Below are positions 1 to 5,505 of a DNA stretch of 13,660 nucleotides, in pieces; position 1 is the first letter of the stretch, and the number at the start of each line of letters is the position of its first letter. Source of the DNA: an uncultured Bacilli bacterium (GTDB taxonomy: Bacteria; Bacillota_I; Bacilli_A; RF39; UBA660); the NCBI GenBank assembly GCA_944358665.1, contig CALVRP010000009.1:1-13660 (forward strand), read 5' to 3'. The notes under the pieces were generated by a model that made no database searches, was not told the origin of the DNA, and was given only the letters and a program-made list of their open reading frames with translations. The translations under genes were made by a program, and so were the position numbers.

Positions 1-278
1 AGTGATCCACTATAATCTAAAGTCAAATTCTTACCGTCATCACAACCGGAGCAAACAAACTTATCATTATTATAATTATAAGTAACTTCTCCTAATCTTC
101 CATATTCATTATAATCCATTCTGACAATATTTATTAACTGCTCAATACTACTTTCAAAAGTATTCTGCCTTGACCCCTCTAAAACATTTGTAACAATTGG
201 TGTCGTTATTAAAGCAATAATTGTTAATATTAATATTACGGCTAAAAGTTCTATTAAAGTAAAACCCTTGTTTTTCAT
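1..278 (-). CDS. Type IV prepilin-like protein, partial (3' end beyond window)
   Basis: The first 92 codons of a minus-strand gene are visible, starting at an ATG (278) with GGAG nine bases upstream; the rest lies outside the window. The N-terminus MKNKGFTLIELLAV is a textbook prepilin class III signal. Prepilin peptidase would cut after Gly5, Phe6 would be N-methylated, and Glu10 is the conserved Glu5 of the mature chain. A hydrophobic helix follows to about residue 27. Further on there is a CxxC pair (CSGC, about residues 76-79). In Firmicutes such proteins are ComGC/ComGD-like competence pseudopilins or subunits of other type II secretion/type IV pilus machines. Without the C-terminus or neighbouring ATPase genes the system cannot be assigned. 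The gene has its own promoter, so it is not an extension of the lysS transcript. Confidence 0.88.
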   Translation of the reverse strand, partial: MKNKGFTLIELLAVILILTIIALITTPIVTNVLEGSRQNTFESSIEQLINIVRMDYNEYGRLGEVTYNYNNDKFVCSGCDDGKNLTLDYSGS

Positions 279-304
279 AATCTCACGCTCCTATTATAAT
301 TTAA

Positions 305-333
305 ATTATAGTAAAAAATAATATTAAAGTCAA
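305..333 (-). promoter_or_regulatory. Sigma-A promoter of the prepilin-like gene
   Basis: On the minus strand, TTGACT (328-333) is separated by exactly 17 bases from TATAAT (305-310), with the start codon about 27 bases downstream of the -10. This is one mismatch from the housekeeping consensus. It lies just after the lysS terminator, so the prepilin gene is probably a separate transcription unit. Confidence 0.82.
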
Positions 334-340
334 TTTATTT

Positions 341-380
341 AAGAAAAAACTGATAAATAGATTTATTCTAAATATCAGTT
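341..380 (-). terminator. Intrinsic terminator of lysS
   Basis: Downstream of the lysS stop, the minus strand carries AACTGATA (373-380) pairing with TATCAGTT (348-355). A short inner helix (TAGA 358-361 with TCTA 367-370) caps it, and a T-rich run (TTTTCTT) follows at 347-341. Confidence 0.78.
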
Positions 381-390
381 AAATTTATAA

Positions 391-1860
391 TTAATCTCTT
401 GGTTTCATTAATGGGAACATAACCACATCTTTAATGTTATCTGAGTTTGTTAATAATTGAACCAAACGATCGATACCAATTCCCCAACCACTTATTGGTG
501 GCATACCAACTTCCATAGCTTCAATATAATCATAATCCATAACCATAGCCTCTTCATCACCAGCATTTTTAAGTTCGGCTTGTTTGATTAAACGTTTTTC
601 TTGTTCACGTGGATCAACAAGTTCAGAATATGCATTAATAATTTCTGCACCGTTAATAATTAGTTGAAAACGATCAGTTTTATTAGGATTTTCATCATTA
701 GCTCTAGCAAGTGGTGATAAATCTATTGGATGATCAATTAAGAATACAGGGCCAACAACATGTGGTCTAGCGACTTTTTTATATAATTGATCAACTAGAT
801 TACCATACCCTAAAGCTTCAAGTGGAGTTTCACTATCAATTTCAATTTGTTCTTCTTTTATCTTATTTAATAATAACTCTTTAGTATTGTACTGATCAAT
901 ATCGATTGGACAATATTTTAAAATTAAATCTCTAAAAGAAATGCTTTCCCACTCTCCAGATAGATCAACTTCTTTACCAGCAATTGTAACTTTTAAAGTA
1001 CCGAATAATTCAAGAATAACACTTTGAAGCATTTTTCTTAAAAATTCCATATTATCTTTATAATTTAAGTAAGCTCCATAACCTTCTAGCATTGTAAAAT
1101 CTTGTAAGTGCGAAGCATCCATACCTTCATTCCTAAAGCAACGAGCAAATTCATAAACTTTAGTAAAACCCCCAACAATAGCTCTTTTTGGATAAGTTTC
1201 TGGTGCAATTCTTAAATATAAATCAATGTCTAGTGCGTTATGATGAGTCATAAATGGCTTAGCCATAGCGCCAGAAGCTTTATTATTTAAAATTGGAGTT
1301 TCTATTTCAATATAACCATTATTATCTAAATAATTTCTAATAAGTCTAATTAATTTAGAACGAAGTAAAAATCTTTCTCTCGCATCTTCATTCATAATTA
1401 AATCAACCGGTCTATTACGATACACTTCTTCAACATCAGTTAGACCATGAAATTTTTCTGGTAATGGTTTTAAAGCTTTTCCTAAAAAAACAAAATCATC
1501 CGCCCTAACAGTTTTTTCTCCAGTGTGGGTTGTGAATGTTTCTCCGGTTACCCCAATAAAGTCACCAACATCAACAAATTCCTTAAATTGTTTATATTTT
1601 TCTTCCCCTACTAAATCAATTTTAATTGATATTTGAATTTGTCCTTCAATATCACGAATAGTTAAAAATGATAATTTCCCCATTTTTCTCATTAAAACAA
1701 TACGCCCCGCAACCTTAACATCACGAACACCGTCTTCTAAAAAACGAACTTCTTTTAATTCGTAATTAGTTTCAAATCTTTCTGGATATGGATTCCATAT
1801 TTTACTAATTTCATCTACTTTTTCTCTTCTTACTAATTCTTGTTCTGTAAACTTACGCAT
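391..1860 (-). CDS. lysS: Lysyl-tRNA synthetase, class II
   Basis: Charges tRNA-Lys with lysine in the cytoplasm using ATP. The 489-residue length is normal for a bacterial class II enzyme. An N-terminal OB-fold anticodon-binding domain spans roughly residues 45-130. The catalytic domain follows from about 140 (GLTDVEEVYRNRPVDLI), with the motif 1 region around 170-190, THHNALDIDLYLRIAPE at 205-221, motif 2 at FRNEGMD (242-248), and motif 3 at GWGIGIDR (458-465). The segment after motif 2 reads ASHLQDFTMLEGY rather than the common HNPEFTMMELY type, and motif 3 is preceded by PPIS instead of PPTG. It is therefore a divergent lineage, though clearly LysRS and not AspRS or AsnRS. The ATG at 1860 follows GGAGGTG (1866-1872) closely. 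The gene stands alone between its own promoter and terminator; no T-box precedes it. Confidence 0.96.
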   Translation of the reverse strand: MRKFTEQELVRREKVDEISKIWNPYPERFETNYELKEVRFLEDGVRDVKVAGRIVLMRKMGKLSFLTIRDIEGQIQISIKIDLVGEEKYKQFKEFVDVGDFIGVTGETFTTHTGEKTVRADDFVFLGKALKPLPEKFHGLTDVEEVYRNRPVDLIMNEDARERFLLRSKLIRLIRNYLDNNGYIEIETPILNNKASGAMAKPFMTHHNALDIDLYLRIAPETYPKRAIVGGFTKVYEFARCFRNEGMDASHLQDFTMLEGYGAYLNYKDNMEFLRKMLQSVILELFGTLKVTIAGKEVDLSGEWESISFRDLILKYCPIDIDQYNTKELLLNKIKEEQIEIDSETPLEALGYGNLVDQLYKKVARPHVVGPVFLIDHPIDLSPLARANDENPNKTDRFQLIINGAEIINAYSELVDPREQEKRLIKQAELKNAGDEEAMVMDYDYIEAMEVGMPPISGWGIGIDRLVQLLTNSDNIKDVVMFPLMKPRD

Positions 1861-1886
1861 ACATACACCTCCAAATTACTTATATA

Positions 1887-1895
1887 ATTATACCA
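1887..1895 (-). promoter_or_regulatory. Extended -10 promoter of lysS
   Basis: The minus strand reads TGG followed by TATAAT (1887-1892), an extended -10 element about 26 bases before the lysS start codon, implying a leader of only about 20 bases. No good -35 hexamer is seen at 17 bases, which fits an extended -10 promoter. Confidence 0.62.
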
Positions 1896-1982
1896 TTTTT
1901 ATAAAAAAAATAAAAGAAAGTAAATATTTTTTTCTTAAAATACACAAAAAATAATCTTTTTCATTTATATTTCATGATAATC

Positions 1983-1991
1983 TGCTATAAT
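1983..1991 (+). promoter_or_regulatory. Extended -10 promoter of the zinc-ribbon gene
   Basis: TGC followed by TATAAT (1986-1991) lies 22 bases before the plus-strand start codon at 2014; the -35 region is weak. It diverges from the lysS promoter about 90 bases away. AGGAGGG at 2002-2008 is the ribosome binding site. Confidence 0.62.
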
Positions 1992-2013
1992 ATAAATAGA
2001 TAGGAGGGATAAT

Positions 2014-2328
2014 ATGAAATGTCCAGTATGTAAAGATGTAACACTTTTAATGAGTGAAAAACAAGGCGTAGAAATTGACTACTGCCCAGAGTGCCGTGGT
2101 ATTTGGCTTGACCGTGGTGAACTTGAAAAACTTATAGAAAAAGAACAAAGTTATAATCAAAGACGTGAAGAAAGCAGAAGATATGAAGAAGATTATCATA
2201 AACACGATTATGATAAAGAATACCGTGATCATTATAAAGATGATGCCTATTATAAGAAAAATAAATATGGCAAGAAAAAGAAAAAAGAATCTTTTATGAG
2301 CGAAATATTTGATATGTTTGGCGACTAA
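2014..2328 (+). CDS. Small zinc-ribbon (TFIIB-type) protein
   Basis: A 104-residue protein of the zf-TFIIB type, the only plus-strand gene here. Residues 1-40 form one zinc ribbon, with C3-x2-C6 and C24-x2-C27 as the four metal ligands and the family-typical CRGIWLDRGELEKLI segment directly after. The remainder (about 45-104) is extremely charged and Tyr/His rich (repeated RR, YHKHDYDKEY, KKKKK) and probably disordered. A short MSEIFDMFGD-like helix closes the protein. Homologous small zinc-ribbon proteins are common in bacteria, but their cellular role is mostly unknown; nucleic acid or protein binding is only inference. It has its own promoter and AGGAGGG ribosome binding site. It converges on thrS through a shared terminator and is not part of an operon. 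Confidence 0.85.
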   Translation: MKCPVCKDVTLLMSEKQGVEIDYCPECRGIWLDRGELEKLIEKEQSYNQRREESRRYEEDYHKHDYDKEYRDHYKDDAYYKKNKYGKKKKKESFMSEIFDMFGD

Positions 2329-2367
2329 AAAACTTTAACTAGAAACTTAGTTAAAGTTTTTATTTTT
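2328..2367. terminator. Bidirectional intrinsic terminator between the zinc-ribbon gene and thrS
   Basis: A perfect 14-bp stem (2328-2341 with 2348-2361, loop 2342-2347) has T-rich runs on both exits: TTTTTATTTTT on the plus strand and TTTTTT on the minus strand. It starts at the stop codon of the zinc-ribbon gene and lies about 10 bases beyond the thrS stop, so it can end both convergent transcripts. Confidence 0.9.
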
Positions 2368-2376
2368 AACAAACTT

Positions 2377-4128
2377 TTATTTTTTATTTACAATAATATC
2401 ATTAAGCATATCTATAAATTCATCTTTACTTACTGTAGTAGTATCTTTACTACCATATTTTCGATAACTTATAGTATTATTCTCTTTTTCTTTATCCCCT
2501 AGTATTAAAGCAAATGGTATTTTATGAGTAACACTTTCTCGCATTTTATATCCTAATTTCTCATCACGATCATCAAGTTTTACTCTAATATTATTATCCT
2601 TAAGTAAATTATAAATTTCCGTAGCATATTCCAAATGATATTCATTATTTACCGGAATAATATTGACCTGCGTTGGCGCAAGCCATGTTGGGAATGCTCC
2701 TTTAGTCTCTTCAATTAAATAAGCCATAAATCTATCAATACTACCAAAGACTGCTCTGTGAAGAACAACCGGTGTTTTCTTTTGACCATCTTTATCAACA
2801 TAAGTTAAATTAAATTTCATTGGTAAACAAAAATCTAATTGACAAGTTGATAAAGTATACTCATTACCAACAGCTGGTTTAACTTGAACATCTAACTTAG
2901 GACCATAAAAAGCGGCTTCCCCAATCTTTTCAACATAATCAATATTAAGCTCGTCTAATACTTTCCTAAGCATATTTTCAGCATGATTCCACATTTCATC
3001 ATCTTGATAATATTTTACTTTATCTTCAGGATCACGTAACGATAATTCAAAATGATAATCAGTGATATTAAGTTCTTTGTAAACCTCTAAAATTAAATTA
3101 ACCACTAAGGCAAATTCATCTTTTATTTGTTCTGGTGTTACAACTAAATGAGCATCATTTTGGCAGGAAGTTCTAACTCTTTCAATTCCCTTTAGCGCGC
3201 CGCTTGCTTCATAACGACAATCTCTAGCAATTTCGCCTATTCTAATTGGTAAATCCCTATATGAATGTATTTCATTACTATAAATCATCATATGATGAGG
3301 ACAATTCATTGGACGTAAAACAAATTCTTCACCGTCTATTTCCATAGCTGGAAACATGTCATCCTTATAGTGATCCCAGTGACCACTAGTTTTATATAAT
3401 TCAACATTTCCAAGAGGTGGTGTTAAAACATGATGATAACCTAGTTTCTTCTCTTTATCTTTAATATAGTTTTCTAATTCTTCCCAAATTATATATCCAT
3501 TGGGTAAATACATTGGAAGTCCTTTACCAACTAAATCAGAAGTCATGAAAAGATTTAAATCTTTACCTATTTTACGATGCTCTCTTTCTTTTGCTTCTTC
3601 TAATTGTTCAAGATGATTCTCTAATTCTTCACTAGTTGGAAAACATATTCCGTAAATTCTTTGTAATACTTTATTTTTGGAATCACCTTTAAAGTAGGCT
3701 CCGCTTACCTTAAGTAATTTAAAATTTTTTAAAAGTTTGGTACTTTTAACATGAGGTCCTCTACATAAATCGATAAAATCATCTTGTTTATATGCCGTAA
3801 TATTTTCACTGTCATCCATATTATTAATTAAATCGATTTTATAAGGATCATCTTTAAACATTTCTAAAGCTTCTCCTCTTGTAAGTTCTATTCTTTTAAT
3901 TAATTTATCACTTTTAGCTATTTTTTTCATTTCTTTAGTGATTTTTTCTAAATCCTCTTCACTAATAACATTATCACCTAAATCAATATCATAGTAAAAG
4001 CCTTCGTTAATAACTGGACCTACCCAAAATTTAGCTTCCGGATATAAATGTTTTACAGCATGAGCCAGTAAATGGGCGCAGCTATGATTAAGTACACTTA
4101 AATTTTCATCTTCTTTAATATTTATCAT
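2377..4128 (-). CDS. thrS: Threonyl-tRNA synthetase lacking the TGS domain
   Basis: Charges tRNA-Thr and hydrolyses mischarged Ser-tRNA-Thr. At 583 residues it is about 60 shorter than the usual 640. The N-terminal TGS (N1) domain is absent and the protein opens directly into the N2 editing domain, with HSCAH (H15, H19) and CRGPH (C122, H126) forming the editing site. The class II catalytic core follows: MNCPHHM with zinc ligand C276, H327 in NDAHL, and H457 in VLHRAVFGS. The C-terminal anticodon-binding domain runs from about 485. The start is well supported: AGGAGG (4137-4142) lies eight bases before the ATG at 4128, inside the end of the upstream 153-residue gene. The two genes overlap by 14 bases, suggesting translational coupling. 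Both lie under one threonine-type T-box leader. Confidence 0.96.
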   Translation of the reverse strand: MINIKEDENLSVLNHSCAHLLAHAVKHLYPEAKFWVGPVINEGFYYDIDLGDNVISEEDLEKITKEMKKIAKSDKLIKRIELTRGEALEMFKDDPYKIDLINNMDDSENITAYKQDDFIDLCRGPHVKSTKLLKNFKLLKVSGAYFKGDSKNKVLQRIYGICFPTSEELENHLEQLEEAKEREHRKIGKDLNLFMTSDLVGKGLPMYLPNGYIIWEELENYIKDKEKKLGYHHVLTPPLGNVELYKTSGHWDHYKDDMFPAMEIDGEEFVLRPMNCPHHMMIYSNEIHSYRDLPIRIGEIARDCRYEASGALKGIERVRTSCQNDAHLVVTPEQIKDEFALVVNLILEVYKELNITDYHFELSLRDPEDKVKYYQDDEMWNHAENMLRKVLDELNIDYVEKIGEAAFYGPKLDVQVKPAVGNEYTLSTCQLDFCLPMKFNLTYVDKDGQKKTPVVLHRAVFGSIDRFMAYLIEETKGAFPTWLAPTQVNIIPVNNEYHLEYATEIYNLLKDNNIRVKLDDRDEKLGYKMRESVTHKIPFALILGDKEKENNTISYRKYGSKDTTTVSKDEFIDMLNDIIVNKK

Positions 4129-4576
4129 TTTTCATACCTCCTTTTGTTTTTACCTTTGGCAAATTAAATGAACCAACACTACTAATATCAGCATCTTCTA
4201 TAGTCATATTATTTTCAATCGCATCAACAATATCTTCATAAAGTTCAGCATCCGAATAATCATCACTAGAATTAGATTTAGTCGGTAATACCATATCATC
4301 GATATTTTTTGTTCTTGGATTTTTATATGGTGCAGGATTGTAAAAAGCGTCATTCACAAATACCACTTCCCCACAGTTCACTTCTTCCACACTAACTTCC
4401 TCAAAAGGTAATGTCATAAGTCTTAACTTATAAATATCACGGCACACATCTTTTAATTCTTTGTGTGAAAGCCCTGATAACATTTCAATTAAATAATCAT
4501 TTTCTAAATGACAATAATCTCTTAAAAATTTTTCCATTGAAATGGAATGTTGTTTTTTTACCATTTTCTTATTCAT
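4115..4576 (-). CDS. Uncharacterised 153-residue protein co-transcribed with thrS
   Basis: I do not recognise this protein. It is the first gene after the T-box leader and overlaps thrS by 14 bases, so its expression should follow tRNA-Thr charging. The ATG at 4576 is fixed by AGGAGGA (4582-4588) six bases upstream, immediately after the attenuator. The N-terminal 15 residues are basic (MNKKMVKKQH). A predicted helical stretch (about 15-55, FLRDYCHLENDYLIEMLSGLSHKELKDVCRD in pieces) is followed by a short beta-like segment with Asn/Pro/Tyr. The C-terminal third is strongly acidic (DDYSDAELYEDIVDAIE and on) and ends in a basic tail. There is no signal peptide, membrane segment or known nucleotide-binding motif. 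It is not the missing TGS domain of ThrRS by any motif I can see. It occupies the place where ytxC lies in Bacillus but shows no recognisable similarity and is much shorter. Confidence 0.8.
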   Translation of the reverse strand: MNKKMVKKQHSISMEKFLRDYCHLENDYLIEMLSGLSHKELKDVCRDIYKLRLMTLPFEEVSVEEVNCGEVVFVNDAFYNPAPYKNPRTKNIDDMVLPTKSNSSDDYSDAELYEDIVDAIENNMTIEDADISSVGSFNLPKVKTKGGMKNDKY

Positions 4577-4592
4577 AAAAGTCCTCCTAAAT

Positions 4593-4620
4593 AAAAAAGC
4601 TCCCTACTTATGTAAGGAGC
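4593..4620 (-). terminator. T-box attenuator hairpin
   Basis: On the minus strand a nine-bp stem, GCTCCTTAC (4612-4620) with GTAGGGAGC (4599-4607), has a four-base loop and is followed by six Ts (4598-4593). It begins right after the T-box sequence and ends just before the ribosome binding site of the 153-residue gene, so it is the OFF-state terminator. Confidence 0.92.
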
Positions 4621-4795
4621 GAAAAAACGCGGTACCATCCTTTTTGGTGCTTAATTAAGATAACGGATTAAGTCCGGAAATGTTTTCACATTCTGCTTCA
4701 AGGTAGTAATTATTAAAGTTATTTACTAGGCTTTCACCACTCCCTAGCTCGCTTAAAACACTTTTTAATAACCATGTCCTCTTCATCACATTTAT
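4593..4795 (-). promoter_or_regulatory. T-box riboswitch leader, threonine type
   Basis: The minus-strand leader has the standard T-box parts in order. A Stem I region contains AGCGAGCTAGGGA (4741-4753) and GGTGAAAGCC. The specifier side reads ACTACC (4702-4707), two adjacent threonine codons. The T-box proper, TGGTACCGCG (4628-4637), has a TGGT bulge able to pair with an ACCA tRNA end. The competing terminator follows. Uncharged tRNA-Thr should stabilise the antiterminator and switch on the 153-residue gene and thrS. The amino acid assignment rests on both the specifier and the controlled gene; which of ACT or ACC is the true specifier I cannot settle by eye. Confidence 0.93.
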
Positions 4796-4801
4796 AATTT
4801 T

Positions 4802-4829
4802 ATTGTATCATATTATATTACTTTGTCAA
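4802..4829 (-). promoter_or_regulatory. Promoter of the T-box/thrS operon
   Basis: A consensus -35 TTGACA (4824-4829) is 16 bases from TACAAT (4802-4807), which is preceded by TGA as an extended -10. Transcription would begin near 4795, at the start of the T-box leader. The -35 is only four bases beyond the sortase stop codon. Confidence 0.85.
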
Positions 4830-4833
4830 GAAC

Positions 4834-5505
4834 TTATAAAACTTTTCCAATTAAAACTAGTCTTGACGTATCATATGTATCCGCACAAGTACATAGCGTA
4901 ATAATTTTATCTTCTTTTTTTATATTTACTTCGCTATCTAAAATATTATTCTCAGAAACTTTATTTAAATATTCTTCTCGTTCTTCACCTTTAAAATTAA
5001 TAGGTAAACTTTCTTTAGACGCATCGGCAATATAAGCGGCCACAATTTCCACTTCTAAATTTCCGGTTTCTGTATACAAGGTATAACTTTTATGGTTCTC
5101 ATAATAATCATCATCTTTATAATTTTCGAGTTCACTAAACATCGTTTTATCGTTCATATTATGACCATAAATAACTGTATTATCATCATTAAAACCATTA
5201 TTACGATAATCTAAATAAATAGAACCCATTTTATTTTTATCGCCATTTGGTAAATGATTTAAATAATATTCATTGTCTTCACCCTGAACAATTGGATAAC
5301 TAATATTAGTATCTTTTATCTCAATATAACCTTGAACATCTGGATAATCTTCTTTTAAAAGATCTAAATCCACTTCGTTATGTGAAGGAAGAGTACTGTC
5401 ATAAAAACTAGTACCCTCTTGCTTACTTACAAAATTTATAATTATTTGACTAACAAAGAATAAGCAAATAATTATACAAATAAACATTAAAATTTTACGC
5501 TTCAT
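4834..5505 (-). CDS. Class B-like sortase
   Basis: Membrane-anchored cysteine transpeptidase that would cleave the IPKTG signal of the preceding surface protein and link it to peptidoglycan or a pilin-type acceptor. The 223-residue form starts at ATG 5505, with AAGGA six bases upstream. A longer reading from 5565 would overlap the surface gene by 71 bases without a ribosome binding site. Residues 4-24 are a single hydrophobic anchor. Catalytic residues are H115 in VIYGHNM, C207 in TLCTC and R215 in SRLVLIGK; the YGHNM and TLxTC signatures resemble class B enzymes. A second cysteine, C205, sits two residues before the catalytic one. The start overlaps the surface-protein stop by 11 bases, a dedicated substrate-sortase pair. 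No terminator follows it before the T-box promoter. Confidence 0.93.
   Translation of the reverse strand: MKRKILMFICIIICLFFVSQIIINFVSKQEGTSFYDSTLPSHNEVDLDLLKEDYPDVQGYIEIKDTNISYPIVQGEDNEYYLNHLPNGDKNKMGSIYLDYRNNGFNDDNTVIYGHNMNDKTMFSELENYKDDDYYENHKSYTLYTETGNLEVEIVAAYIADASKESLPINFKGEEREEYLNKVSENNILDSEVNIKKEDKIITLCTCADTYDTSRLVLIGKVL

Noticed and set aside
2047..2232. Minus-strand open frame antisense to the zinc-ribbon gene
   Set aside because: Its Phe/Ile-rich composition is what the reverse of Lys/Glu/Tyr codons gives; the plus-strand zinc ribbon with its promoter and ribosome binding site is the real gene.
4823..5035. Plus-strand open frame antisense to the sortase
   Set aside because: It is a shadow of the sortase coding frame, with no ribosome binding site or recognisable protein features.
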